From Bradyrhizobium betae (lineage in GTDB: Bacteria > Pseudomonadota > Alphaproteobacteria > Rhizobiales > Xanthobacteraceae): a DNA stretch of 64,000 bases. Positions 36,135 through 45,244 of this stretch are shown piece after piece (position 1 is the stretch's first letter; each line of letters opens with the position of its first letter). The notes under the pieces were generated by a model. That model made no database searches, was not told where the DNA came from, and saw only the letters and a list, made by a program, of their open reading frames with translations. The position numbers and the translations under genes were made by a program. The DNA is taken from the NCBI RefSeq assembly GCF_008932115.1, contig NZ_CP044543.1, forward strand, positions 1,426,001 to 1,490,000, in the 5' to 3' direction.

Positions 36135-37001
36135 CTAATCTGTCTCGATCGGCAGCGCCGGATCTCTCGCCCACTCCCCCATCGAGGCGTCATACAGCGT
36201 CAGCTTGTCGTAGCCGAGCTGCGTCAGCAGCAGCAGGTCGATCGTCGCCGAGATGCCGCCGCCGCAATAGCAGATCACGGTCTTGTCGCGCGTGACGCCC
36301 TGGGCCGCGAAGCTGGCTTCAGCATCGGCAAGATTCGTCAGCGTCTTGTCGGCATTGGTGAGCGATGCGGCCGGAACATTGACGCTGCCGGGAACGCGGC
36401 CGGGCCGGCCATAGCGGCTCGGCTCGAGGCCGCGATGAAACTGCGGCCCAAGCGCGTTGACGGTCACGGTCGAGGGATCGCCGATGCGCGCCTTCACGGC
36501 GGTCTTGTCGACGAAGAAGCCCGCGCGCGGCGCGGCCTTGAAGGTCGTGGCCGGATAGCCCTTCGGTGCGCCCGTCTCGATCGGCCGCCCCTCTTGCTTC
36601 CATTTGTCGAAACCACCATCGAGCACGCGCGCGTCGACACCGAGCGAGCGCAGCATCCACCAGAACCGCGTCGACCACATCATCGTGCCGATGCTGTAGA
36701 GCACGATGGTCTTGGATGCATCGAGGCCGTGGCGGCCGAAGCCGGCTTCGAGCTGCGCCACGCCGGGCATCATGAAGAACTGCTCCGCCGAACTGTCGGA
36801 GAACTCGCCTTGCAGGTCGAGGAAGTCGGCGCCCGGGATGTGGCCGGCTGCGAAGGTCTTGTCGCCGGGCACCGCGCGATAGGGCACCTCGCTGCCGGGT
36901 GGCACAGGTTCGTTGTAGGTCGTGCAGTCGTAGAGGCGGAGATTGGGATCGCCGAGGATGGCTGCGAGTTGCTCGGTGGTGATGAGGGCATTCCGACTCA
37001 T
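36135..37001 (-). CDS. sseA: Sulfurtransferase, two rhodanese domains (SseA-like)
   Basis: A 288-residue enzyme with two rhodanese domains. The first (about 1-140) includes HIPGADFLDL and IVLYSIGTMMWSTRFWWML and is inactive. The second has the active Cys in VICYCGGGISATIDLLLL, with loop CGGGIS close to the CGSGVT of 3-mercaptopyruvate sulfurtransferases. It probably moves sulfur from 3-mercaptopyruvate or thiosulfate to thiol or cyanide acceptors. GGGAGA precedes the ATG. Confidence 0.9.
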   Translation of the reverse strand: MSRNALITTEQLAAILGDPNLRLYDCTTYNEPVPPGSEVPYRAVPGDKTFAAGHIPGADFLDLQGEFSDSSAEQFFMMPGVAQLEAGFGRHGLDASKTIVLYSIGTMMWSTRFWWMLRSLGVDARVLDGGFDKWKQEGRPIETGAPKGYPATTFKAAPRAGFFVDKTAVKARIGDPSTVTVNALGPQFHRGLEPSRYGRPGRVPGSVNVPAASLTNADKTLTNLADAEASFAAQGVTRDKTVICYCGGGISATIDLLLLTQLGYDKLTLYDASMGEWARDPALPIETD

Positions 37002-37031
37002 TGGATGTCTCCCGTCATATGCTCACGATCT

Positions 37032-37159
37032 CCGTCACCCTGAGGTGGCCGCTTCTTCAGCGGCCCTCGAAGGGCGACGGCCACCAGCGGGGCCGCTCTT
37101 CCTTCGAGGCTTGCCATGCGGTGCAAAGGCACCGCATGGCGCGCACATCAGGATGACGG
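37032..37159. repeat. Palindromic repeat (CCGTCACCCTGAGGTGGCCG type)
   Basis: CCGTCACCCTGAGGTG at the left faces CACATCAGGATGACGG at the right. The inside holds further hairpins (GCCGCTTCTTCAGCGGC; CCATGCGGTGCAAAGGCACC then GCATGG). It lies between the sulfurtransferase start and the end of the dihydroorotase-like gene. Confidence 0.72.
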
Positions 37160-37177
37160 TTTAAAGAGCAGCAGCGC

Positions 37178-38512
37178 CTACTGCTTCAGCGTCTCCAGGA
37201 ACCGCACCGGCTCGCCTTGCGACGGCGTCACCAGTTCGCCCTGCCACATCACGCGGCGGCCGCGGATGAAGGTGCCGACGGGCCAGCCCGTGACGCGGAC
37301 GCCGTCATAGGGCGTCCAGCCCACCTTGGACGCGACCCATTTGTTGGTGATGGTCTCGCTGCGCTTGAGATCGACGACCGTGAAGTCGGCGTCGTAGCCT
37401 GCGGCAATGCGGCCCTTGCAGGCCATGTTGTAGAGACGCGCAGGGCCGGCGCTGGTGAGGTCGACGAAGCGCGCAAGCGACAGGCGGCCGGCGTTGACGT
37501 GGTCGAGCATGAGCGGCACCAGCGTTTGCACGCCGGTCATGCCGGAGGGCGATGCCGGATAGGTCTTCGACTTCTCTTCCAGCGTATGCGGGGCATGGTC
37601 GGAGCCGAGCACGTCGATGATGCCCTGCTCGATGCCGCGCCAGATGCCGGCGCGGTGATCGGCGCCGCGTACCGGCGGGTTCATCTGCGCCAGCGTGCCG
37701 AGCCGCTCGTAGCATTCGGGTGCGACCAGCGTCAGGTGATGCGGCGTCGCCTCGCAGGAGGCGACGTCCTTGTGGTCGCGCAGGAATTCGATCTCTTCCC
37801 TGGTCGAGATATGCAGCACATGGATGCGCTTGCCGGTCTCGTGCGCGAGCTTGACCAGACGCTGCGTCGCCATCAGCGCCGCGGTCTCGTCGCGCCAGAC
37901 CGGATGCGAGCGCGGATCGCCCTCGATGCGCAGCGGCTTGCGCTCGTTGAGGCGGTACTCGTCCTCGGCGTGGAACGCGGCGCGGCGCCGGATCACCTGG
38001 AAGATGCGGCGCAGGCTCTCATCGTCCTCCACCAGCAGCGCACCAGTCGAGGAACCGATGAACACCTTGACGCCGGCGCAGCCCGGCGCGCGTTCCAGCA
38101 CGGGCAGGTCCTGCACGTTCTCGCGGGTGCCGCCGATAAAGAAGGCGAAATCGCAGTGCATGCGATGATGGGCGCGCTTCACCTTGTCGGTGAAGGTAGC
38201 CTCCGTCACCGTGAGCGGCGCCGTGTTCGGCATCTCGAACACGGCGGTGACGCCGCCCATCACGGCGCTGCGCGAGCCGGTTTCGAGATCTTCCTTCTGC
38301 TCCAGCCCGGGCTCGCGGAAATGCACCTGCGTGTCCATCACGCCGGGCAGGATGTGCAGGCCCTTGCAGTCGATCACTTCGGCGGCGGAGGCCTGCGACA
38401 GCGGGCCCAGCTCGGCGATACGGCCATTGGCGATGCCGATATCGCGAACACCCTCGCCGTCCTGGTTGACGACGGTGCCGCCCTTGAGGATCACGTCGAA
38501 GCGCTGGGTCAT
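37178..38512 (-). CDS. Dihydroorotase-like amidohydrolase with altered metal motif
   Basis: A 444-residue amidohydrolase of the dihydroorotase/hydantoinase group. The first metal motif reads DTQVHFREPG (60-69), with Gln62 where DHOase normally has His (D-x-H-x-H-x-R). The others are kept: GVKVFIGSSTG (Lys149), FHAEDEYRLNE, HVLHISTREE and GSDHAPHT. I recall this variant in other Rhizobiales proteins named dihydroorotase, so it is a stable subgroup, not a local defect. It is not next to pyrB. Divergent from ygfZ. Dihydroorotase activity is likely but not certain. Confidence 0.82.
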   Translation of the reverse strand: MTQRFDVILKGGTVVNQDGEGVRDIGIANGRIAELGPLSQASAAEVIDCKGLHILPGVMDTQVHFREPGLEQKEDLETGSRSAVMGGVTAVFEMPNTAPLTVTEATFTDKVKRAHHRMHCDFAFFIGGTRENVQDLPVLERAPGCAGVKVFIGSSTGALLVEDDESLRRIFQVIRRRAAFHAEDEYRLNERKPLRIEGDPRSHPVWRDETAALMATQRLVKLAHETGKRIHVLHISTREEIEFLRDHKDVASCEATPHHLTLVAPECYERLGTLAQMNPPVRGADHRAGIWRGIEQGIIDVLGSDHAPHTLEEKSKTYPASPSGMTGVQTLVPLMLDHVNAGRLSLARFVDLTSAGPARLYNMACKGRIAAGYDADFTVVDLKRSETITNKWVASKVGWTPYDGVRVTGWPVGTFIRGRRVMWQGELVTPSQGEPVRFLETLKQ

Positions 38513-38613
38513 GGCTGAAGGCCTCTCTCGTCCCCAAGCGCGGGGCTTGAGGTCTTGTCGTTTATGCCTCGCGGGCTTACGTTCCGGAGCACCATGTCGC
38601 AAGAGATTTTCGC

Positions 38614-39495
38614 ATGAAATCAGCGTTTCTTCCCGACCGGGGCGTGGTCAAGGTCGCGGGCGAGGATGCACGCAACTTCCTCAACGGCCTGATCACGACC
38701 GATCTCGACAAGCTCAAGCCGGGCCTGGGGCGATTCGGCGCGCTGCTGACGCCGCAGGGCAAGATCATCGTGGACTTCCTGATCACGGAAGCGCCCGCCG
38801 GCCATGGCGGCGGGTTCCTGATCGACTGCCCGAAGGCGCTCGCCGACGGCCTCGCCACCAAGCTGAAATTCTACAAGCTTCGCGCCAAGGTCACGGTGGA
38901 AAACCTCTCCGACGATCTCGGCGTGCTCGCGGCCTGGGACGGCACGCCTGCGGCCCAGCCGGATCTGGCCTTCGCCGATCCGCGCCATGCGGAACTCGGC
39001 ACGCGCATCCTGATCCCCGAAGATCTCAAGCAGAAGCTCTCCGACCTGATCGGCGCGGAGCTGGTCGATGCGGCCGCCTATGAGGCGCATCGCATTGCGC
39101 TGGGCGTGCCGCGCGGCGGGCTCGATTTCACCTACAGCGATGCCTTCCCGCACGAGACCAACATGGACCGTCTCGCCGGCGTCGATTTCGACAAGGGCTG
39201 CTATGTCGGCCAGGAGGTCGTTTCGCGCATGCAGCATCGCGGCACCGCGCGCACCCGCAGCGTCAAGGTGCTGCTCGACGACTTCTCGCCGGAGGCCGGT
39301 GTCAGCATTCTCGCCGGCGACAAGCCGGTCGGCACCATGGGCTCGTCGGCGCAGGGCAAGGGCATCGCACTGGTGCGCATCGATCGCGTCGCCGACGCGC
39401 TCGACGCCGGCCAGCCGCTCACTGCCGGCGGCCTCGCCTTGACGCTCGCCGAACCCGAGGTCGTACGCATTCCGACGAAGCAACCCATCGCATGA
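38614..39495 (+). CDS. ygfZ: Folate-binding protein YgfZ
   Basis: A 293-residue protein of the YgfZ/IBA57 family, which uses tetrahydrofolate to help build or repair certain iron-sulfur enzymes. The signature KGCYVGQEVVSRMQHRGTAR is present, along with FLNGLITTDLDKL and LLTPQGKIIVDFLI near the N-terminus. Its stop overlaps the tag start by four bases (ATGA). It heads a three-gene run ygfZ-tag-HD hydrolase. Confidence 0.93.
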   Translation: MKSAFLPDRGVVKVAGEDARNFLNGLITTDLDKLKPGLGRFGALLTPQGKIIVDFLITEAPAGHGGGFLIDCPKALADGLATKLKFYKLRAKVTVENLSDDLGVLAAWDGTPAAQPDLAFADPRHAELGTRILIPEDLKQKLSDLIGAELVDAAAYEAHRIALGVPRGGLDFTYSDAFPHETNMDRLAGVDFDKGCYVGQEVVSRMQHRGTARTRSVKVLLDDFSPEAGVSILAGDKPVGTMGSSAQGKGIALVRIDRVADALDAGQPLTAGGLALTLAEPEVVRIPTKQPIA

Positions 39496-40118
39496 GCCGT
39501 GCCCCCCGCCTGCATGCCGACGGAAAGACGCGTTGCCCCTGGCCGGGCGAAGATCCGCTCTATGTCGCCTATCACGACACCGAATGGGGCGTGCCGGAAT
39601 ATGACGACCGCGCACTCTATGAAAAGCTGATCCTGGACGGCTTCCAGGCCGGCTTGTCCTGGATCACGATCTTGCGCAAGCGCGACAATTTCCGCAAAGC
39701 CTTCGACGATTTCCAGCCGGAGAAGATCGCGCGCTACAACGACAAGAAGGTGCACGCGCTGATGAACGATGCCGGCATCGTGCGCAACCGCGCCAAGATC
39801 GACGGCGCAATCCTCAGCGCCAAGTCGTATCTCGACATCATGGAGAAGGGGCCGGGCTTCTCGAAGCTGCTGTGGGACTTCATGGACGGGAGGCCCAAGG
39901 TCAACCAGTTCAAGACCACCGCGAGCGTGCCGACATCGACGCCGCTCTCGGTGCAGATCTCCAAGGAGCTGTCGTCGCGCGGCTTCAAATTCGTCGGCCC
40001 GACCATCGTCTATGCCTTCATGGAGGCGACCGGCATGGTCAACGACCATCTCGTCGACTGCCATTGCCACGCGAGCTGCGGCAAGACGCAGCGCAAGCAG
40101 CGCCTCAAGGTCAAATGA
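39492..40118 (+). CDS. tag: DNA-3-methyladenine glycosylase I
   Basis: A 208-residue repair enzyme that removes 3-methyladenine. Zinc ligands and active-site segments are visible: TRCPWPGEDPLYVAYHDTEW, LDGFQAGLSWITILRKR with catalytic Glu region nearby, and the C-terminal NDHLVDCHCHASC. It overlaps both neighbours by four bases, so the three genes are probably translated together. Length is normal apart from a short N-terminal lead. Confidence 0.95.
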   Translation: MSRAPRLHADGKTRCPWPGEDPLYVAYHDTEWGVPEYDDRALYEKLILDGFQAGLSWITILRKRDNFRKAFDDFQPEKIARYNDKKVHALMNDAGIVRNRAKIDGAILSAKSYLDIMEKGPGFSKLLWDFMDGRPKVNQFKTTASVPTSTPLSVQISKELSSRGFKFVGPTIVYAFMEATGMVNDHLVDCHCHASCGKTQRKQRLKVK

Positions 40119-40729
40119 GCGCGAAGAAGGCGGCACGCGGCGCGGACACCCGCGCCTGGCAGCGCATGCTGTCGGGCCGGCGGCTCGACCTGCTCGATCC
40201 CTCGCCGCTCGATGTCGAGATCGCCGACATCGCACATGGGCTGGCGCGCGTCGCGCGCTGGAACGGGCAGACGACCGGCGCGCACATCTTCTCGGTCGCG
40301 CAGCACACGCTGCTGGTGGAGACCGTGCTGCGGCACGAGATGCCGCGCGCCGATCAGCGCCTGCGGCTCGCCGCGCTGCTGCACGATGCGCCCGAATACG
40401 TGATCGGCGACATGATCTCGCCGTTCAAGGCCGTGCTCGACGGCCACTACAAGGCGGTGGAGAAGCGCCTGCTCGGCGCCATCCACATCCGCTTCGGCCT
40501 GCCGCCGGAGCTGCCCGACGAGATCACCCACGCCATCAAGGCGGCCGATCGCGGCGCGGCCTACCTCGAGGCCACCGAGCTTGCCGGCTTCAGCGATGCC
40601 GAGGCCAAGCGCCTGTTCGGCAGGGATCCCGGCCTCTCCGACAGCGTCCGGCGCGACTATCTCACGCCCTGGACCGCCGCGCGGGCCGAGAAGCAGTTTC
40701 TGGAGCGGTTTGGCGCGGTGTTTGCGTAG
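40115..40729 (+). CDS. HD-domain phosphohydrolase (YfbR-like)
   Basis: A 204-residue protein with the HD-domain pattern: HIFSVAQHTLLVE, LLHDAPEYVIGDMISPFK and a later Asp in IKAADRGAAYLEATE. Close relatives are 5'-nucleotidases such as YfbR. ATG 40115 overlaps the tag stop (ATGA). A palindromic repeat follows directly after the stop. Confidence 0.87.
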   Translation: MSAKKAARGADTRAWQRMLSGRRLDLLDPSPLDVEIADIAHGLARVARWNGQTTGAHIFSVAQHTLLVETVLRHEMPRADQRLRLAALLHDAPEYVIGDMISPFKAVLDGHYKAVEKRLLGAIHIRFGLPPELPDEITHAIKAADRGAAYLEATELAGFSDAEAKRLFGRDPGLSDSVRRDYLTPWTAARAEKQFLERFGAVFA

Positions 40730-40733
40730 GTCT

Positions 40734-40831
40734 CGTAGGGTGAGCAAAGCGTAGCGTGCCCACCAACTTAAGCAAGGCGCACGCGGTGCGAAATGGTGGG
40801 CACGGCGCGATGCGCCTTTGCCCACCCTACG
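40734..40831. repeat. Palindromic repeat (CGTAGGGTGGGCAAAGGCG type)
   Basis: CGTAGGGTGAGCAAAGCG then TGCCCACCA is inverted as TGGTGGGCA and CGCCTTTGCCCACCCTACG. This repeat type is widespread in proteobacteria. It sits between the HD hydrolase and phosphatase genes. Confidence 0.85.
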
Positions 40832-40867
40832 GGCGACCGCTATAATCGCCGTCAAAAAGGTCCCCTC

Positions 40868-41374
40868 ATGATCCACGTCTGCTCCCTTGCCGCCCTGCCC
40901 GAAACCGTCCGCCTCACCGGGGCCAGCCACGTGCTGACCGTGATGGCCAATGTCGAGCAGGTGGCGCGGCCGGTGTCGGTGCTGCCGGCCAACCATCTCA
41001 AGGTGTCGATGGACGACATCACCGAGGAGATGGACGGCTTCACCGCGCCGTCAGAGAACCATATCGACCAGGTGTTGAACTTCGTGCGCGGCTGGGACCG
41101 CAATGCGCCGCTGGTGGTGCATTGCTATGCCGGCATCAGCCGCTCCACCGCGAGCGCGTTCGCGGCCGTCTGCGCGCTCAATCCGGATCGCGACGAAATC
41201 GAGATCGCGAAGAAGATCCGCGCGGCCTCCCCGATCGCCTCGCCGAACCGGCGCATCGTCGGCCTCGCCGACCGCGCGCTGGGACGCAACGGCCGGATGC
41301 TGCGCGCGCTCGACGAGATGGGCCCGGGCGCGATGATGGTCGAGGGCCGCCCGTTCTTGATCGAGCTCGAATGA
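40868..41374 (+). CDS. Tyrosine phosphatase family protein
   Basis: A 168-residue protein with the phosphatase loop HCYAGISRS (Cys-x5-Arg) and an upstream Asp region (KVSMDDITEEMDGF) that can supply the general acid. It starts MIHVCSLAALPETVRLTGAS at ATG 40868. The family acts on phosphotyrosine or phosphoinositide-like substrates; the target is unknown. Palindromic repeats flank the gene on both sides. Confidence 0.87.
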   Translation: MIHVCSLAALPETVRLTGASHVLTVMANVEQVARPVSVLPANHLKVSMDDITEEMDGFTAPSENHIDQVLNFVRGWDRNAPLVVHCYAGISRSTASAFAAVCALNPDRDEIEIAKKIRAASPIASPNRRIVGLADRALGRNGRMLRALDEMGPGAMMVEGRPFLIELE

Positions 41375-41401
41375 CAGCTGCCCGCCACAACGCAGGTACG
41401 G

Positions 41402-41487
41402 CGTCATGGCCGGGCTCGTCCCGGCCATCCACGAACTTTCCCGCAGCACGAAGAACGTGGATGCCCGGGACAAGCCCGGGCATGACG
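41402..41487. repeat. Palindromic repeat, type B (GTCATGGCCGGGCTCGTCCC), copy 1
   Basis: GTCATGGCCGGGCTCGTCCC and GGCCATCCACG are inverted as CGTGGATGCCCGGGACAAGC and CCGGGCATGAC. The copy at 56796-56881 is almost the same over 85 bases except for the central loop. Confidence 0.88.
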
Positions 41488-41519
41488 GGTTTGTGGCAAC
41501 ACCTGCGACCTTCAGCTGA

Positions 41520-42488
41520 ATGAGCGACAAGCTCCTCACGCCGATCGAGATCGGCCTGACCGCCGCGATCGTTGCGATCGAGGATCATGAGCCGCTGATC
41601 CTCACGGCGCGCGGCAGTGACGGGCTGGCCGGCCTGCCGTTCGGTCCGTTCGACGCGCTGACGCACCGCACCTTCGAGATCGGCCTGCGCGCCTGGGTCG
41701 AGGCGCAGGCAGGCTTGCGGCTCGGCTATGTCGAGCAGCTCTACACCTTCGGCGACCGTGGCCGGCACGCGGAGGCCGGAGACACCGGCGCGCATATGGT
41801 GTCGATCGGCTATCTCGCGCTGACGCGCGCCGTCGGTGGCGAGCTCGCGGCGACGGGGGCAAGCTTCGAGCCGTGGTATCGCTTCCTTCCCTGGGAGGAC
41901 TGGCGCGAGGAGCCGCCCGCGATCATCGCGCGCGACATCATTCCGGCGCTGACCGATTGGGCCGAGCAGGAGACACCCGAGACCACGCGCGCCTTGCCGC
42001 GCAAGGATCGCATGCGCTTCTACTTCGGCCTCGACGGCGCGCCCTGGGACGAGGAGCGCGTGCTCGACCGCTACGAGCTGCTCTACGAGGCAGGCCTGAT
42101 CGAGGAGGCGCGGCGCGACGGCCGTCCTGCGGCATTAGCGCGCAAGGCGCTTCCGCTCCTCGGCACTTCCATGCGCTTCGACCACCGCCGGATTCTCGCC
42201 ACCGCGATCGCGCGACTGCGCGCAAAGCTGAAGTATCGTCCTGTGGTGTTTGAACTTTTGCCCGCCGAATTCACACTCACTGAGTTGCAGTATACGGTGG
42301 AGGCGATCTCCGGCCGGCACCTGCACAAGCAGAACTTCCGCCGCCTGGTCGAAATGGAAGCCCTGGTCGAACCGACCGGGGTGATGTCGACACAGACCGG
42401 CGGACGGCCGGCTGCGCTCTACCGCTTCCGCCGCGACGTGCTCCAGGAGCGGCCCGCGCCGGGCTTGCGCGTGCGCTCCCGGCGCTAA
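41520..42488 (+). CDS. nadQ: NadQ-type Nudix-related transcriptional regulator
   Basis: A 322-residue protein with an N-terminal Nudix-like domain whose catalytic box is lost (about 10-150: EIGLTAAIVAIEDHEPLILT, PFGPFDALTHRTFEIGLRAW) and a C-terminal winged helix (about 240-300: FTLTELQYTVEAISGRHLHK, NFRRLVEMEALVEPTG). This is the layout of the alphaproteobacterial NAD-biosynthesis repressor NadQ as I remember it. The nadABC genes lie 11 kb downstream and carry two copies of one palindrome. The family assignment is from memory. Confidence 0.78.
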   Translation: MSDKLLTPIEIGLTAAIVAIEDHEPLILTARGSDGLAGLPFGPFDALTHRTFEIGLRAWVEAQAGLRLGYVEQLYTFGDRGRHAEAGDTGAHMVSIGYLALTRAVGGELAATGASFEPWYRFLPWEDWREEPPAIIARDIIPALTDWAEQETPETTRALPRKDRMRFYFGLDGAPWDEERVLDRYELLYEAGLIEEARRDGRPAALARKALPLLGTSMRFDHRRILATAIARLRAKLKYRPVVFELLPAEFTLTELQYTVEAISGRHLHKQNFRRLVEMEALVEPTGVMSTQTGGRPAALYRFRRDVLQERPAPGLRVRSRR

Positions 42489-42539
42489 CCCGAAAGATAT
42501 GCGTGATCGGCCCCTGCCCGCCGGTTGCCTGGAGGCTTC

Positions 42540-45242
42540 ATGTTCGACGGCCCGTTTGACGTCTTTGCACTGATCATTGCGATCGTCGCTGTCCTGATCG
42601 CGATCAAGGCTTCCAGCCAGGCGGCCGAGCTGCGCCGCAAGCTGAACGCGCTCGAAGAGATGTTTTACGCGCAGCGGCGGGTGGTTCAGCCGCCGCCGCT
42701 GATGCCGGCACAGGTTCAGCCGGAGGCGCCCGCCACGACGGCCACGGAGCCAGCCCCGCTAGCGCCGGAGGTCGAGACGGCGCCGCCTCCGCTCGTCACC
42801 GAGGATGTTTCGCCGCCCGCGCTCGCAGCGAGCACGGAGGCTGCTGCGCCGCCGCCCCTGCCCGCACCCGCGCCCGGCTTCGAGGAGCGGCTCGGCACGC
42901 GCTGGGTGGTGTGGATCGGCGGCCTTGCGCTCGCGCTCGGCGGCTTCTTCATGGTGCGCTATTCGATCGAGGCCGGCCTCGTCGGCCCCGGCGTGCGCGT
43001 GTTCCTCGGCGGACTTTTCGCGCTGGCGCTGCTGGGTGCCGGCGAATGGTCGCGACGCAAGGAGAGCATCTCCAACATCGCGGCGCTGCCGATCGCCAAC
43101 ATCCCCGCGATCCTCACCGCGGCCGGAACGGCGGTGGCGTTCGCGACCATCTATGCGGCCTACGCGCTCTATGGCTTCCTCGTGCCCGCCACCGCCTTCG
43201 TGCTGCTCGGCATCGTCGCGATGGCCACGCTGGCCGCGGCGCTCCTGCACGGGCCTGCGCTGGCAGGTCTCGGCGTGGTCGGCGCGTTCGTGACGCCGAT
43301 CCTGGTCTCCAGCGGCAAGCCGGACTATTGGGCGCTGTACATCTATCTCGCCATCGTCACCGCCGCGAGCTTCGGCCTCGCCGGCATCCGGCTGTGGCGC
43401 TGGCTGGCGGTGACCACCATCGTCTTCGCCGTGCTCTGGATCTTCCCGGGCCTCGACACCGGCGACCTGCAGGTGGCGCCGCACGCCTTCCATGCGATCG
43501 CGGGCTTCGTGCTCGCCGCGCTGCTCGTCGTCTGCGGCTTCATGTTCGGCCCAACCATCGAGGACGGTGAAATCGAGCCGGTGTCGTCGAGTTCGCTCGG
43601 CGCCTATTTGTTCGGCGCGATGCTGATCGTGCTGTCGAGCGATCATGCGGATCTGGCGTTGATCGCTTTCGCGCTTCTGGTCGGTGCGACGCTGCTCGTC
43701 GCCTGGCGCGCACCGGCGGCTACCGGCGCGCTCGGCGCGGCCGCGGCGACCGTCTTCGTCGTGTTCGCAGAATGGGCGGTACGCGCCAATCCGGACATGC
43801 TGGTGCTGCCGGGCGGCCCGCTGCCCGGCGTTGGACCGGTCGCGACCGACAGCGCGGTGACGCTGCATCTGGTGATGGCCGCGATCTTCGCTGCCGGCTT
43901 CGGTATCGCGGGCTTCCTCGCACAGGGCCGCTCGAACTCCGCGATCATTCCGGTGGTATGGTCGGCGGCGGCGGTGGCGACGCCGATCTCGATCCTGGTT
44001 GCGCTCTACGCGCGCATCGCCCATCTCGACCGCTCAATCCCATTCGCCATCCTTGCGGTGCTGCTCGCCGCGGCCTTCGGCGCTGCGACCGAAGCTCTCG
44101 CACGCCGCGAAGATCGGCCGGGGGCCACGACCTCCGTCGCGCTGTTCGCGACCGGCACCCTCGGCGCGCTGGCGCTGGCGCTGACCTTCGCGCTGGAGAA
44201 GGGCTGGCTCACCATCGCGCTGGCGCTGATGTCGCTCGGCACCGCATGGATCTCGATGCAGCGACCGATCCCGGTGCTGCGCCGGCTCGCGGCCGTCTTC
44301 GCAGCGATCGTCACCGCGCGCATCGGCTATGATCCGCGCATCGTCGGCGACGCCGTCGGCACGACGCCGATCTTCAACTGGCTGTTGTGGGGCTATGGCC
44401 TGCCGGCGGCCTCATTCTGGGGCGCGAGCATCTTCCTGCGCCGCCAAGGCGACGATCCCACGCTGCGCGTGGTCGAGACCGCCGCGATCCTGTTCACCGC
44501 GCTGCTGGCGTTCATGGAGATCCGTCACTTTGCAACCGGCGGCCACATGGCCGACGCCCCGTCGCTGCTCGAATGCGCGCTGCAGGTCTGCGTCATGCTC
44601 GCGATGGCGATCGGGCTGGAGCGGCTGCGGCTGCGCAGCCATAGCGTCGTTCACAATGTCGGCGCGGTCGCGCTCACCGCGATCGCCGGGCTGATCAGCG
44701 TGTTCGGCCTCCTGATCCTGGAGAACCCGCTGATCTGGCGCGTCGATGTCGGCGGCGCGGTGTTCAACCTGCTGCTGCTCGGCTATGCGCTGCCGGCGGC
44801 GCTGATGCTGCTGCTCTCCTACGCGGTGGTTGGCCAGCGCGGCAAGGTCTACGCCAACACGATTGCGGGCGGCGCGCTGCTGTTCGCGCTCGCCTATGTC
44901 ACGCTGGAGATCCGCCGCTTCCATCACGGCCCGATCCTCTCGACCGGACCGACCACGGGCGCGGAGCAATACAGCTATTCGATCGGCTGGCTCGGCTTCG
45001 GCGTGGTACTGCTCGGCGTCGGCATTCTCGTCAACTCGGAGCGAGCGCGGCTCGCGTCCGCAGCCGTGATCGCGCTGACGATCCTCAAGGCGTTCGTCAT
45101 CGACATGTCGACGCTGACCGGCGTCTACCGGGCGCTGTCCTTCATGTGCCTCGGCATCGTGCTGGTCGCGATCGGCTGGCTCTACCAGCGTATACTGTTC
45201 CGGCGGCAGGCTCCGCCGCCGGCACCGCAGACCAGCGGTTGA
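42540..45242 (+). CDS. DUF2339 large membrane protein
   Basis: A 900-residue protein with about two dozen or more hydrophobic helices. One helix at the N-terminus (VFALIIAIVAVLIAIKASSQ) is followed by a short coiled stretch and a Pro/Ala/Glu-rich linker (about 45-115). The FEERLGTRWVVWIGGLALAL motif then opens the DUF2339 polytopic region. GGAGG lies just before ATG 42540. Function is not known; the repeated helix pairs suggest a channel, transporter or sensor. It starts 51 bases after nadQ on the same strand. Confidence 0.85.
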   Translation: MFDGPFDVFALIIAIVAVLIAIKASSQAAELRRKLNALEEMFYAQRRVVQPPPLMPAQVQPEAPATTATEPAPLAPEVETAPPPLVTEDVSPPALAASTEAAAPPPLPAPAPGFEERLGTRWVVWIGGLALALGGFFMVRYSIEAGLVGPGVRVFLGGLFALALLGAGEWSRRKESISNIAALPIANIPAILTAAGTAVAFATIYAAYALYGFLVPATAFVLLGIVAMATLAAALLHGPALAGLGVVGAFVTPILVSSGKPDYWALYIYLAIVTAASFGLAGIRLWRWLAVTTIVFAVLWIFPGLDTGDLQVAPHAFHAIAGFVLAALLVVCGFMFGPTIEDGEIEPVSSSSLGAYLFGAMLIVLSSDHADLALIAFALLVGATLLVAWRAPAATGALGAAAATVFVVFAEWAVRANPDMLVLPGGPLPGVGPVATDSAVTLHLVMAAIFAAGFGIAGFLAQGRSNSAIIPVVWSAAAVATPISILVALYARIAHLDRSIPFAILAVLLAAAFGAATEALARREDRPGATTSVALFATGTLGALALALTFALEKGWLTIALALMSLGTAWISMQRPIPVLRRLAAVFAAIVTARIGYDPRIVGDAVGTTPIFNWLLWGYGLPAASFWGASIFLRRQGDDPTLRVVETAAILFTALLAFMEIRHFATGGHMADAPSLLECALQVCVMLAMAIGLERLRLRSHSVVHNVGAVALTAIAGLISVFGLLILENPLIWRVDVGGAVFNLLLLGYALPAALMLLLSYAVVGQRGKVYANTIAGGALLFALAYVTLEIRRFHHGPILSTGPTTGAEQYSYSIGWLGFGVVLLGVGILVNSERARLASAAVIALTILKAFVIDMSTLTGVYRALSFMCLGIVLVAIGWLYQRILFRRQAPPPAPQTSG

Positions 45243-45244
45243 GA

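Noticed and set aside
36999..37007. A third CATCCAATG, at the start of the sulfurtransferase gene
   Set aside because: It overlaps the start codon and has no GGGAAC element 16 bases upstream, so it is a chance match to the ECF -10 element.
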